Shown here in pieces: positions 41,815 to 53,270 of a stretch of 64,000 nt of DNA; positions within the stretch are counted from its first letter, which is position 1, and each line of letters begins with the position of its first letter. The DNA is taken from positions 62,001 to 126,000 of the forward strand of contig BLLK01000028.1 in the NCBI GenBank assembly GCA_021927905.1, read 5' to 3'. The notes under the pieces were generated by a model, which searched no databases, was not told the DNA's origin, and saw nothing but the letters and a program-made list of their open reading frames with translations. Origin of the DNA: Chaetoceros tenuissimus. Lineage: Eukaryota > Bacillariophyta > Thalassiosirophyceae > Chaetocerotales > Chaetocerotaceae. A program made the position numbers and the translations under genes.

Positions 41815-44065
41815 ATGAACAACATCATTTTTCTCTCTCGATGCTTTCACAGCAATCATAATGTGAAATGGAAGTATACCACATCCAGGAAGTTGCGGCT
41901 GCATGGCTTGACTGAATCGAGATTTTTGTTTACTGTCATGGATGATTTTGTTCGGCCTTCTGAGAGGTCGAACTGGAGGGATGACGAGAAGAAGTCAGTG
42001 AAAAAGCAAAGATCATCAGGTATATCTGCAAAAAGCTTTCATGCTGCAAAAGAAACATATATGGACGGACCAACATCAAAAGCTTTCGAAAAGCAGACTG
42101 ATGATGATGTAAAGAATATAACAGCCGAAAGATCTCTTTCTATGAAACGTACAAAACAAATGATTCAAGAAGCTAGGAAATTGGTCAAATCGCATGAGAA
42201 AAGCATAATGAATTCATCTTTACGAACACAATTTCAATCCTTTTGCTATGTATCCTACTACCAACAATTCCCAATCCAAGAGCCTGCGTTTAAAGCATTG
42301 GATGAGTTACTCACTTCTTCATTACAGTCAAACTGGCATTCTAAAAATGGTATATCAGAAGACTCTTTGATGTGGAGTATGTCTCCTCGAATATTTGCAA
42401 TTGAGACATCAAATACTGGAAAGCGAAAGTATATTGTGTGTCACCTTGGGCAGTAAGTTTCCACAAATCTTTATATCCAAGATTGATGTGCATACTTCTT
42501 ACATTTGAACATTTGGCAAGGTTTATGCATAGATATTGGAGGCTTAGACTTCCTCACGCCCGACATCATTATGAATTGATTCGGGAAAGTGAACCTTGCA
42601 GACTATATTTTGGTGAGATATTGCATCTATTTTAAATCATATACTCCATGCGACACTAAACTTACTAATAGTTTTTGCAAGATATCGAATATAACAAAAA
42701 GGCAAACCCTATACTTTCCAATGATCCAAGTCTTGAATATAAACTAATGGAAGAGTTCAAGCAAGAACTTAGAGACGAGATCAAAAAGCAGTTCGACTTG
42801 AATTTAAGATGCGAGCATATAGTAGATCTAGACTCTTCTACAGACGCAAAGTTCAGTCGACATTTAATAGTTCACATGCCAAATGGTGCCCTATTTAGAA
42901 ATGCAATGGAATGCGGCGTTTTTGTCAAAGACTTTGTGGGCAGACTGGTTGAGGATTCTGTCGCAATAAATGACGGGGACAGATATAAAAAGAGCAGTGC
43001 CTTGAAAGAGAATATTTTTGTTTATTCAAAACCTGCTAAAAACGATAACATGTCCGATGATAACAAAGAAAAGGGAGAGGGAAGAGAAGAATCTCCTTCT
43101 AGTAAGAACAAGACATTGTTTGTTGACCTTGGAGTATACACAAGGAATAGACTCTTTCGTTTGCTTGGGTCTTCGAAGTTTGGCAAGCCCCCATATGCTG
43201 CATTGAGAATCTCTACATCCAATTCGTTTCCATTTCCTCAGGAATTTACGAATGACAAATTTTATGCTCCTACCATGAGTCAATCAATACAAGAAAAGAT
43301 GGACATAAAATCTAAGTCCAATACAAATTTCGATGACTTTTATCACGATGACATTGATTCCGACGATGATACGAAAACGGTAAGGTCTACAAGATCATGG
43401 CGTGCACCATATCAAATGATGACATTTCTCAATCAAGTCTATTTTTTTCATAATCATTTTAGCACATTGACTGGGAACCTTTTGCTACAGCCTTAGAGCA
43501 GACACTCATCACTCCCGTCAAACACGGAAAGATATTCTTAGACATTGGCAATATATGCGACTCTCATCCTCACAATATTAGTTTGCTTAAAAATACGACA
43601 ACAAAGTCTTCACTAAACACCACCACTGTAATAAATAGAAAGACCTACAAGAACAATATTGGACAGTCACCTTTTCCGCCTCTCGAACGATTCATCTCGA
43701 CATCCCTTGCCAATCGCAAAGGTTACAATGGCGAAATACGTGCATGGACTATTGACGGGACTTGCGAAGAAAGGGAGGTAATTCAGGGAAAAGGAACAAT
43801 CATTTTTCAAATGAAGGGAAATCGATGGTGTGAACATATTCAAAGATCTCACAAAAGTAATAACATTTACTGGAATGTATGTCTGGATGACATGACTTAT
43901 TGGCAGAGCTGCCATGATCCTGAGTGTAGATTAGCTGGTTTCCGTGGCGAAGTCAATACCCTTCCGCAAACAGTACAAGACGAGGTTAGAGAAATAGCTT
44001 TTGAGAATTCAATTCAAGTTGACGATGCTTTTGAAGCTGAATTAGCAAGTATGGACTTGCCATGA
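41815..44065 (+). CDS. PRIMPOL: PrimPol, primase-polymerase with C-terminal zinc finger
   Basis: Four exons, 41815-42452, 42521-42612, 42682-43379 and 43463-44065, give 676 aa. The introns (68, 69 and 83 bp) have phases 2, 1 and 0, and the joins rebuild CHLGQFMHRYW, CRLYFDIEYNKKA and KTHIDWEPFATAL. PrimPol reprimes stalled replication forks and bypasses lesions in nucleus and mitochondrion. Motif I is DIE (Asp244, Glu246); motif II is KFSRHLIVH; motif III is VDLGVYTRNRLFR. Near the C-terminus a UL52-like finger is present: WCEHIQRSH, NVCLDD, SCHDPECRL. The chosen ATG gives a basic presequence (IIFLSRCFHS) compatible with mitochondrial import; an alternative internal start at 41938 (MDDFVRPSE) would give a nuclear form. 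Confidence 0.9.
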
Positions 44066-44209
44066 GGGTTACAACAAACTCTACTGTATCATTAAAATAA
44101 TATATAATAGACTAGCATTATATGACAATTACTTTGTTAATTTCATTTACTATGTTTCCCAATGTACACCTTGGTCTACTTCAAAACCTATCTGAATATA
44201 AACCCGAGC

Positions 44210-45172
44210 TTAGTTCCAATCCATCAAGTTGCTCTCGTTTGCAGGTCTTGCATCAAATGGTAATACAGCAAATTCTGTCTTTCCATCTTCCATAAACTTT
44301 AAGTTGGTCATTCTCACAGTCCATCCAGCTCCTGGAGTCTGCAAAACAGTGTGGTAAGGCTGGGATCCTCCTCCACACTGAAGAGTGTACTTTTGCATAA
44401 CATTATTTGGTCCCTTGATCATTTCAACCTTTACTCTGAAACTCTTCTTTCCAGTGTTGACACTCCATCCGATCAATTGGACAGCATCTACATTTTCTGG
44501 AATGTTCCAAGTTACCCATTGTCCATGCTTTCCGTTTACATTTCCTCCCTGAATAGTCTTCTTTTGCTCAGAGTTTGCTTGGTAAAACAATTGTTCGGTA
44601 ATATTCTCAAGTTCTTGTGCACGTTCTGGGGTAGGAACAGATAGACTGATCTTAAGTGGACAGTTAGGATCATCAGCAGTGGTAATCTTGAAGGTAGGGT
44701 TTGGCTTGAATTTCAAGGTAGATTCAATTGGGAAGTGTACTCCATTCTCGTTAGCGAAGGTGAGGGTATGAGTTTTTCTCTCTGGTCCAAGCCATAGCTG
44801 TACTTCTCCCTTGAGTGGACGTCCAAAGGACTCAATCTTATATTGAACACGAGTTGCCCATTGTGGAATCTTGGTTGATCTAAGAGTTCCTCCTCCCTCA
44901 ATACGTGGGATGCAAGTATCGTGCTCTTCTGGGAAAAGTACAACCTGTGTTGGGTCAAGGTCTCCGTTAGGAAGAGTAGCAGATGGCTGTGAAGTAACTG
45001 GAACTGGAACAGAAGACACTGGCTCTGGCGCTGCTTCTGGGGTTGGCTCAGGAGGAGGCACTGGCATCTCTGGTGTGGAGAAAAGAGCAGATGATCTTGC
45101 TGCTGGAATGCTTGTTGTGAAAGCAGCAGATTGTGCAAAAAGACCGGTCAATGCAAAAAGAGAAAGCTTCAT
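44210..45172 (-). CDS. plastid-targeted protein of unknown function
   Basis: From the first ATG (45172) this encodes 320 aa. The leader LSLFALTGLFAQSAA is followed by FTTS, a diatom plastid cleavage site with Phe at +1, then a Pro/Glu/Ala-rich linker (PPPEPTPEAAPEPVSSVP). The mature part has two similar beta-rich blocks: RVQYKIESFGRPLKGEVQLW with LGPERK, and AVQLIGWSVNTGKKSFRVKV with KGPNN. Each looks like a carbohydrate-binding or beta-sandwich fold, so the protein may be an internal duplication. Codon use and a clean short leader suggest strong expression. I do not recognise the family; a thylakoid or stromal structural role is possible. Confidence 0.72.
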   Translation of the reverse strand: MKLSLFALTGLFAQSAAFTTSIPAARSSALFSTPEMPVPPPEPTPEAAPEPVSSVPVPVTSQPSATLPNGDLDPTQVVLFPEEHDTCIPRIEGGGTLRSTKIPQWATRVQYKIESFGRPLKGEVQLWLGPERKTHTLTFANENGVHFPIESTLKFKPNPTFKITTADDPNCPLKISLSVPTPERAQELENITEQLFYQANSEQKKTIQGGNVNGKHGQWVTWNIPENVDAVQLIGWSVNTGKKSFRVKVEMIKGPNNVMQKYTLQCGGGSQPYHTVLQTPGAGWTVRMTNLKFMEDGKTEFAVLPFDARPANESNLMDWN

Positions 45173-45601
45173 GGTGTATATTATTGGCAAATGAGACAAT
45201 TGAAGTAAATGTCAAGATGAAACACTTCTCAGGAAAGGTGTGCTATGCTTTGGGATGCCGCCTTTCTAGATTCAAATCAATTAAAGTTGTCTTTTCCTGG
45301 CGTCAATTGACCACAAATCCTATTTCAAACCAATGCAACACGTACTTCTTTGTTGGAGACGTACGATGTGTTATCCTATTTCGACAGGGATGAAGAAGAT
45401 GGGACTCACAAATGTCTAAAATAGCCAAGATGATCTTTTTGCAGCCACACATTTCATGCTGCTGGTGCTTCATTTTTTGAACAACATCAACAATCAACAA
45501 CATCACACACACTTTTCAATTTCTTCTCCACTGCAGTCAGACTTCTGAGTAAATTTAATCAGTAAACAAAACAAATACATTGCCGACTAGACTAGAAGAT
45601 C
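45173..45601. promoter_or_regulatory. bidirectional promoter region
   Basis: 429 bp between the divergent plastid gene and the PUS7 gene. No specific element was recognised. Confidence 0.4.
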
Positions 45602-48133
45602 ATGACTGAAAAATACGATGAGACAGAGAGACAGATGGGGATTTTAGCCTACGCTGCTTCCCTGGAACAAAATCCTGGATTTGCAGCTGTTGTCAAGGCA
45701 AGATACTCTGATTTCCTCGTTCACGAAGGTCAGTCGAACGTTTTTGGCAATACCAGAAATTTCAGGTCGATGATGATTCCAAAACATACTCTAATTTTCT
45801 TCCGAGAGACGTAACGAATCTCAAAGGCTGGACAAAATTATAGTTGAGACCTCAAGTGATATGCACACCTTTCATGTGTTGCTCACGATGCAAATGTCAA
45901 GAACTTTTGCTTACTTTCTAATTCTATTCTTACCTTTTAGTCATTTTACAGTCGGAACCGATGGGAAAATTGCAAGGCTTACTTCGCTAGAGAATAACTT
46001 GCCAACTGCACCGAAAGAGGAAAGCAAGAAACGAGACGGTACAGAAGCTGAGGTTTCTCAAGAACAAGACATCAAAAAGGCAAAGATTGATGTCGACAAT
46101 AATGCTTCTATCGAAAGTAAGGTGGAAGATGTTACATCTGCGTTAAAAGATATCCATCTAAAGCTTGCTCCACTGGTAGGAGATGAGGCAGCTGAGAAAG
46201 CTATTTCGATGTTACAACACTGGGAAAACTTAAAATCAAATGAAGATTCTATCCCAACCAAGGGAACTCAGGACGAGTCAAAATACTATACTTTTCCGTT
46301 TATTGACGACAAGCAGAAAAGAAAGGATATCCATCAGCTCATTAAATCAGATTCGGTGAAACCATTTGCATTGGCAGATACAGAGGAAAAGAAAGTAAGA
46401 ATATGGCATCGGATATTTGAATCTCACATGCCTAACTATGGTAAATTTGTCAAGGATCCTGAATTCCAAAAGAGGAAAGAAGCACGTAAGAAGAAAATGG
46501 AATGGCCTAAGGATACTCCTGACTATCTTCAATTTGTGCTTTACAAAGAAAATATTGATACTGGTACAGCAGCTAAAGATATTTCAAGGATACTTCGGTT
46601 GCCACAAAAAACTAATAAATGGGGTAGGAATAAAGGTCCAAAGCTGCCTGGGACTGGAGGCCTTGGATATGGTGGAATGAAGGACAAACGAGGTTGTACA
46701 ACTCAATTTTGTACTTTGTATAGAAAAACTCCTGAAGACTTGATGATTTTGAACAAAGAGCGAACAAATGATCGTAAGCAAGGCGGGGGAAATTCGAAAT
46801 CTGGTGGAAATGCTATCATGCGAGTTGGACACTTTTCATATGTCAACAGGGAGTTACGATTAGGGTTAGTTCCTTGAGTGGCATTTTTTACCTGTTTGGG
46901 TCATACATACATGTACTTACATTCTTTCCTTTTATCTTCAGGCAATTATCAGGAAATAGATTTGATATCGTTCTTCGAAATGTATGCATTGATTCTAACA
47001 CAGATACACCCAAAGAGCAACGTATTACACAAATAGCGTCAACATTGAAAAAGGCTGCGACAAGCATGAAAAACACAGGCTTCATAAACTACTTTGGAAT
47101 GCAGCGGTTTGGAAAATTCTATGATACGCATCTCGTAGGTATATCCATTCTCAAGGGTGACTTCGAGGAAGCATGTAATATCATCATGAGGCCAAAAGAA
47201 GGAGAAAATGAAAAATCCATATCCACTCGCAAGAAATGGGAATGTCGTTTTGAAGGAGTAGATATGAATGATGAGAATGCTGTAGAGAATGCGGAAATAG
47301 AATGTGCAAACACTGTCCGTAAAGAACTTGGACGCTTCATGAACTGCGAAACTTCCATTGTTTCATCCTTATCTCGCAATCCACGTGACTATAAGAAAGC
47401 CTTTGGATCTATTGCAAAACACATGAGAAGCATGTTTCTCCATGCTTATCAGAGCTATCTTTGGAATAAGGCTGCATCTTATAGAACATCTGATGGTGGA
47501 AGTCGATATGTGCGTGTTGGAGATCTTGTTCTTGTAGCAGATGCATCCGAGGAACATGGAGGTAATGGAACGAGTGGTTTGAAGGGCAAAGAAGTGCATT
47601 CTGTCACACAAGATGACATCGAGGCATGTAAATTTAGCATGACAGATGTTGTTATACCCTTGGTTGGATCAAAAATTGAGTATCCTACGGACTCTACTGG
47701 TGACATGATTGACGAACTACTCGAGAAGGATGGTCTTACCAAAGAAGATTTCGAAAAAATCGGAGATAGAGAACTTGCTGTAGGAGGTGATTACAGAAAA
47801 GTTATCTGCAAGCCAGCGGATATAGACTTCGAAATAAAAGTTTACACTGATCCCCTGCAACCTCTTGTGAAAACAGATTTGATGAATGTGCATAATGCAG
47901 ATCTAGATTGTGTAGATATGACAGATGAATCATCAGCAACTTTTGATGACGATGAAGCGAAAGCAATAGTTGGTATGAAGATTGGCTTTACTCTGCCTCC
48001 ATCGTCTTATGCAACCATCGCTTTGAGAGAATTAACTCGCAGACCTACTTCTTCGCAATATCAGAGTGAGTTAAAGTTAGAAGGAGATTGCGAAGAAAAG
48101 ATCCATCAGAGTCATGGTGCTAGTAAGGAATAG
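45602..48133 (+). CDS. PUS7: PUS7/TruD-type tRNA and mRNA pseudouridine synthase
   Basis: Exons 45602-45728, 45952-46864 and 46942-48133 give 743 aa. Introns are 223 bp (GTCAGT...TTACAG, phase 1, making FLVHEVGTDGKIARL) and 77 bp (GTTAGT...CTTCAG, phase 2, making ELRLGQLSGNRFDIV). The protein isomerises uridine in tRNA and mRNA. The N-terminal SDFLVHE matches the TruD DFxVxE motif; the catalytic loop is GGMKDKRGCTTQ with Asp287; NYFGMQRFG is the second TruD motif. LRLGQLSGNRF is also diagnostic. A Lys/Glu-rich insert of about 100 residues lies after the first motif. Nuclear or cytoplasmic location is likely; no transit peptide was seen. Confidence 0.9.
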
Positions 48134-48604
48134 TAAAGTACGTAAGTATGAAAGCGTATAATTTTGATAAAAATCTTTCAAGCTCTTATCAATATTAATA
48201 TTCTCTAATATTAAACTTATCGCTGATGTGCCTTTTTCGAATCGCTGAACAAATTGTTTCAAGTTTGCCATAGTCCAGACGTTGGGTAACATGTAAAATG
48301 CTTCAATTGTCATTGGAATATATGAGATACTTACGGATATGTCTACTCGTATTTTGTCTCTGTGACGTAAGAATCATTACTCGTAAAAACTCATGACGTG
48401 TTAGTTAGAAAAAAGACTACTACGTACGAGAGTTGATTCCTTCATCAGTACGTTTCACGAGCAACTCCAAGACAACCTCTCTCAGCTCTCTTACCTCCTC
48501 TCATTATCCTGCACGAGTAGTATTTTTATTTCTTCCCATTTTTCTTTCTTCTTCATCTTCAAACAAAAGAACCGTGGAATAATCCCCCACTCTAACCAAT
48601 CATA
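48134..48604. other. intergenic region upstream of the seven-span receptor gene
   Basis: 471 bp. TACGTACG lies at 48421-48428, about 180 bp upstream of the next ATG. No gene was recognised. Confidence 0.4.
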
Positions 48605-50005
48605 ATGTCGAAAAGTCAGGTCTATATCCAATTGACTACTTCATCGATTTCGTTTCTTTCCTCTTCAACAATAGCAATTATGGTTGGAGCTAGAGGTTCT
48701 AAGCTGTCGTCACCTTACAGGAGGATTATATTCGGATTAGCTGTATCAGACATATTGCAATCAATATCTCTCATCACTGGTCCATTTGCACCGCCACCGA
48801 CAAGTTCTGCAGTTGCTCCTTTCGCGTCTGGGAATAATGCTTTCTGCAGTTTCAATGGGGCAATGTTCACAACAGGAAGTGTAGCCTCCACGATGTATAT
48901 CACGTCTCTTTGCATGTACTATGTCTACAAACTGCGGAACAGAGTGTCAGATGAAAAATTCAAAAGGATAGAAGTATATTTACATTCTGTTCCGATTTTA
49001 TACAAACTTTTCATGGTTGTGAGCGCTCTATCTCTCAATGCCTACACTCCAAGTCATTTAGGTGGCTTCTGCTATTACTCTGGACAATGTAAAGATGACG
49101 AGAACGGGTGCTTCCCAGCAAGAGATGAGATTATAATGGTTCTTTACTTTATAATTGACAGCCTTATAGTTCCCGGAGTCTGCTTATTTGGAGTTATTGT
49201 ATCCATGTTTCTACTTTCAGCTCACGCTCTGGAAAGAATAAAAAAAGGTGGAAACGGTAGAAATACTAGTCAAAGAAATCCACCGGAAGACTTTTCAGAT
49301 GATAACAAGGATGAAAACAGCGTCAGTTCTCAGGAAAATCTACTACGTTATCTATCGAAACTTTACAAGAGGGAAATACTTACTCAGGCATTCCTGTATA
49401 TCTTCTTCAATTTAGTTGTGTACATATGGCCTTTGATTGGGATTCTCTTAGCTTTGACGGAAAACATTGATCCGCTACTTGGAGATCATCCATTTGCAAT
49501 GCTTTTTGTAACATTCTTCCCACTAGGAGGCTTATTCAATATTTGTATATATTGCAGACCCATGGTCACTGCTTTGGTCCGAAAGTTTCCTGAGATCTCC
49601 TATTTGAAAGCATTCTTTCTTGTCATCAAATCAGGTGGAGAAATTCCAAAAGATGAGAAGACAAATGAGAAACAAAAGGGCAATGATTCAGAACTACCAG
49701 GAATTGCGGTTAGAAATATGAATGAAGAAGATTTCATTTCTTGTGATGATTCCAATATTGTTATGGCAGGTAATTGGAAGGGTAGTGGCAGAAGTAGCCT
49801 TTCGTTTAGAAAGAGTGAAGAAGAAAATTACTGGAGGGATCTTGTAGCTAGCGCTGGTGCTTCTGGCGAAGAGTCGCATCATTTTTATAGTCCAGATAAT
49901 GATACATTAGCAACATTGATGTATGGTTTGAGTGATGAAATGAGAAATTCAAATAAAAATGCTGCTACCAATGGCGAAATAGCAACGGATAACCAAACAA
50001 TTTAA
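48605..50005 (+). CDS. seven-transmembrane GPCR-like protein
   Basis: A single-exon 466-aa protein. Hydrophobic spans match seven helices: IQLTTSSISFLSSSTIAIMV, RIIFGLAVSDILQSISLIT, FNGAMFTTGSVASTMYITSL, PILYKLFMVVSALSLNAY, IIMVLYFIIDSLIVPGVCLF, YIFFNLVVYIWPLIGILLAL, FVTFFPLGGLFNICIYCRP. AVSDI in helix 2 and a Cys at the top of helix 3 (FCSFNG) pair with extracellular loop 2 (GFCYYSGQCKDDENGC), as in many GPCRs. LFNICIYCRPM replaces the NPxxY motif. A long cytoplasmic tail (about 110 residues) has Ser/Thr-rich stretches (GKGSGRSSLSFRKS has several). Ligand and G-protein coupling are unknown. DRY-like and NPxxY motifs are weak, so it may be divergent. Confidence 0.7.
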   Translation: MSKSQVYIQLTTSSISFLSSSTIAIMVGARGSKLSSPYRRIIFGLAVSDILQSISLITGPFAPPPTSSAVAPFASGNNAFCSFNGAMFTTGSVASTMYITSLCMYYVYKLRNRVSDEKFKRIEVYLHSVPILYKLFMVVSALSLNAYTPSHLGGFCYYSGQCKDDENGCFPARDEIIMVLYFIIDSLIVPGVCLFGVIVSMFLLSAHALERIKKGGNGRNTSQRNPPEDFSDDNKDENSVSSQENLLRYLSKLYKREILTQAFLYIFFNLVVYIWPLIGILLALTENIDPLLGDHPFAMLFVTFFPLGGLFNICIYCRPMVTALVRKFPEISYLKAFFLVIKSGGEIPKDEKTNEKQKGNDSELPGIAVRNMNEEDFISCDDSNIVMAGNWKGSGRSSLSFRKSEEENYWRDLVASAGASGEESHHFYSPDNDTLATLMYGLSDEMRNSNKNAATNGEIATDNQTI

Positions 50006-50208
50006 TTGTTAAAAATACAATATCCCCTTAGCTTGTGTAGTTTTCAATGATAAAATTATATTGGAGCACCAGTTATTCAAACTTCATCAAATGCAAGCTA
50101 CAAAGTGTAAGGTTATGGCTCCTGAATGTATTGCTCAATTTTATGATTATTCCTGATACTAAACTTTTCTTAGAATCCAAAACAAATTCTTTTCGTGCAG
50201 TGATGTTC

Positions 50209-51528
50209 CTATCCAGCAGTGATCATTCTGCGTTGAGCATTATCTTGTGCCATCTGCTCAATCTCGGCCCATCGAGCTGATACTGCCTCTTGTTTTCTCT
50301 TTGCCTCCTCTTCTTGCTTGAAATAGTCAGCTGTGCATTTGTCGTAAAGATCTAAATCGTACTCCATATACATTTTAAGCACATTTTGCGCAAGACCTTC
50401 CACTGTTGCATTCCAATGCCCAGAGCTATTCTTGTAAAGCGGTCCGTAAATAATAGGCAACACTTCATGAGCATTGAGTCTAGACAAGCACCCGCTGTTC
50501 ACGAGATGTTCATTATTCCATAAAAATAAAGCACGCTCGACCACTTGAAAATGATCAGAATCAAGACATCTTGCTAAGTTTGAAAAGAGAGTGTTGGAAA
50601 CCTTTGCGAGTTGATCAACGCCAAGAAGTTCTAAAATTTCTTCTAGCTCATTCAAAAAAAGGACTTGTTTTCCACTGCAGCTCCAAGGCCAACACTTGAA
50701 GAATCCATTCAGAATAGGTGCTGCAGTATCTGCATCTTTCTCTACATATTGAATGATACAGTATGATAGTTGTTGATGATACATTCCAACACACTTGGGT
50801 TTATGCAGAGGGATTAATGCACGAACCAAAAATTGTAAATGTTCCTTTTTGAGGGGAATGGCAAATCCGTTGATAATACTTCCCAAGATCTCCAAGAGTT
50901 CACCAATACCATTATGTCTCTCAGTTTCATAGACAAATCTGTAGAATACATTGGAAATTGCTCTTCTAATAAATGAACGGTGTGACATGAATTTACCATA
51001 GATGCGATGAAGGATAGTTTTCAAATAATCTCTCTCACGTGGATCTTCTGAATCAAATAGTTCTACAAGTTGAAGACAGAACCTTTGATCCACATACTTC
51101 TTCGCTGCCTTTGCATTTACTTCGGAGGATACAATGAATCTTAAAAAGAATTCATATGCAACCTGCAAATGAGGCCAAGCAGGCTCTAGTACCGGTTCGT
51201 CCTCCTCTGGATCAAAATCATCTGTGACTGGAGGAAGTGCACGGCACACATTAGCGGAAACACAGGCCATGAGGTCTGCCATGACAGATTCAGTGAAAAT
51301 CTTTTGTCCAGCAGGTGGGTTCACATAATCAACAAGCTCAAGAAGAGTTTGACGTTTCAAGTCCTTGCCTCTTTTTTCAGAAGTTGGGTCGTCAAAAGAG
51401 AAAATCACTGAGCATAGTTGTAATTTGGCTCGAAATAATTCTTCACGTTTAGCAGCCGGTGCATCTCTGAGAGGAGGAAGGTCACGAAGAGCAGAAGCCG
51501 GTGCTCCTAATGCGGTAGTTGATGTCAT
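50209..51528 (-). CDS. PP2A B56-type regulatory subunit
   Basis: A 439-aa protein from the ATG at 51528. It determines substrate choice of protein phosphatase 2A. B56 sequence features are continuous: WPHLQVAYEFFLRFI, DPRERDYLKTILHRIYGKF, RSFIRRAISNVFYRFVYE, GIGELLEILGSIINGFA, GMYHQQLSYCIIQYVEKD, WPWSCSGKQVLFLNELEEIL. These build the HEAT-like solenoid. A frame continues upstream to a possible acceptor near 51643 (TCTACAG), so an N-terminal exon could add about 40 residues rich in Ser/Asn/Thr; the core is unaffected. B56 subunits bind LxxIxE motifs through a conserved groove. Another phosphatase gene (PP1) lies at the right edge, but the two are not functionally linked. Confidence 0.9.
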   Translation of the reverse strand: MTSTTALGAPASALRDLPPLRDAPAAKREELFRAKLQLCSVIFSFDDPTSEKRGKDLKRQTLLELVDYVNPPAGQKIFTESVMADLMACVSANVCRALPPVTDDFDPEEDEPVLEPAWPHLQVAYEFFLRFIVSSEVNAKAAKKYVDQRFCLQLVELFDSEDPRERDYLKTILHRIYGKFMSHRSFIRRAISNVFYRFVYETERHNGIGELLEILGSIINGFAIPLKKEHLQFLVRALIPLHKPKCVGMYHQQLSYCIIQYVEKDADTAAPILNGFFKCWPWSCSGKQVLFLNELEEILELLGVDQLAKVSNTLFSNLARCLDSDHFQVVERALFLWNNEHLVNSGCLSRLNAHEVLPIIYGPLYKNSSGHWNATVEGLAQNVLKMYMEYDLDLYDKCTADYFKQEEEAKRKQEAVSARWAEIEQMAQDNAQRRMITAG

Positions 51529-51702
51529 GATGTTACTATTGGATGATGTAGTAGGTGAGGCTACGTTTCTACTGTCGGTATTAGCTCTAGCAGAGTCGGT
51601 ATTGGATGATGCTGTCTGATTGTCTTTACTGCTGTCTGCCTGTAGATATGGTTAAAAATAAAAAATATTGAGTGAAAGTATATCAACCTTCTTGAGTTTT
51701 CT

Positions 51703-52395
51703 TCAGTCAACGTAAACGACGGGATCATCAGACAACAATTTACTAGAAACATGACCCTTCGCTTTCAAGGTTCGAAATCTCTTGGACTGACGTCTTTTCC
51801 TAGCAACCTCTGAGGAGTTCATTGGTTCTAGAGGCATATGGCCATTCCATCTCAGCGCATAAAGTTCTTCTCGCCTAGATACAAAAGAAGGAGACTCTTT
51901 GGGGATTCGTGAGGAAGTCTGCTGTGAGGATATCCCAGCATCTTTAGAACATATCCTTTTGTTTCGAGGCTCTAGTTGAAAGATACCCTTGACGTACAAC
52001 AAATGCAGCTGGTCTTTAAAGTCGATAGCTGTTGATGTTGGAGATTTAACGCCATTTGATGAGATATGCTTTTCCGAATGTGAAAAGCTATCAATCTCAG
52101 AGTCAATGATGAGCTGAGAACAGCTGGAACTACAAAGAGAGTCGACACAAAAAAGATCCTTCATCCAAGACCTGTTTTGCTTGCTCGCAAAAGATGTGTT
52201 TTTTCTAGAGATATTCTCATCGTCTCCCTGTTCAAATTTGATTGATGCATTTGCTGAGGATGATGCAGACGAATCCAGCCTAGGGTCATCTTTCTCAGGA
52301 AGAACATGCAGTTCAATACTATCCTCTGACTCGCAGCAGTGGACCTCAAAGCCTCCCGTAGAGCCTAACGAGGCTTCTTGTATATGGGGAGACAT
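51703..52395 (-). CDS. hypothetical protein, unknown function
   Basis: From the first ATG (52395) this encodes 230 aa. It is polar and Ser-rich with one hydrophobic-aromatic cluster (RSWMKDLFCVDSLCSSSCSQ) and a short ordered block near residues 135-160 (DFKDQLHLLYVKGIFQLEP). The C-terminal region is basic (RKRRQSKRFRTLKAKGHV). No domain or signal sequence was recognised. The stop is only about 60 bp from a possible acceptor of the B56 gene, so the two could in principle be spliced together, but I find no credible donor. The gene is moderately likely; the function is unknown. Confidence 0.45.
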   Translation of the reverse strand: MSPHIQEASLGSTGGFEVHCCESEDSIELHVLPEKDDPRLDSSASSSANASIKFEQGDDENISRKNTSFASKQNRSWMKDLFCVDSLCSSSCSQLIIDSEIDSFSHSEKHISSNGVKSPTSTAIDFKDQLHLLYVKGIFQLEPRNKRICSKDAGISSQQTSSRIPKESPSFVSRREELYALRWNGHMPLEPMNSSEVARKRRQSKRFRTLKAKGHVSSKLLSDDPVVYVD

Positions 52396-53270
52396 GGTTT
52401 GGGGATGATATCTCTTTTGAACCAAATGCCTTGAATAACGAAAGGGCAAAGAACCTTCTTCCCAATAAATAAAAAAGAAGCAGCCACTGCCACTGCCTCC
52501 ATTCTCTTGCCTTCAGCAGATTTTCATCGCAATTGACACAAGATCGAGTTTTGCACTTAACAAATGATAGTGAAGTCCCGGTATATTTCTCTTATTGACA
52601 CGTATTCCCAAAATTTCAAAACGTGTTTAGGTATATTTCCCTCCCTTCAAGAGGTTACGAGCCTCACACGACCAGTCGGAACAACCGAAGATCTGCACAA
52701 CCTAGTGAACATGGAAAACTCACCTTCTGTTTACGCTTAGCACGACGAAGCATTGATTCTTCCCGAAAATATTTTTATAATAACGCAGCAATGAGGGATA
52801 GATGCGTTTATATTTGTTTGAGTGGAATGATTTATCCAAGGTAGCAAGAGGTACAAGGCATGCTGTTGTGTTTCGGTCAATCATCGAGAGAGAGGGTGAC
52901 CCATCTGCTCTGCTCATTGACAGAGGAAGGGATTATGAAAAAGAGACAAAGGGAAAAGAGAGAGAAAGTAGAATAATCGTGTCACCTCTTTTGCTCATTT
53001 TATTTTGATGAGAATGTATGTCATACGTAAAGAAATACATACAAGATGTTGTTTTTTAAAATAAAGTTGTCAATAGATAGGCACAAAAAGGGGAAGCTAT
53101 ACAAGTGTATTGAGGCAGGTCCATTACATTCGGCTTTCATTTTTTACAAAATACATAATATCTTATAAAATCTCATTTGTCATTAATGATAGTCATTACC
53201 CACCATATTGCTCTTGGTACACATAATTCACATTTTTATTCCTACCAAATGCATCATTTACTAGATTTAT
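52396..53270. other. intergenic region, no gene recognised
   Basis: 875 bp, between the start of the hypothetical gene and the 3' end of the plastid gene. Short open frames on both strands lack domains and support. Confidence 0.4.

Noticed and set aside
51529-51643. Fusion of the hypothetical 51703-52395 gene to the B56 gene through an intron
   Set aside because: An acceptor (TCTACAG) and open frame exist on the B56 side, but I found no credible donor before the stop of the upstream frame.
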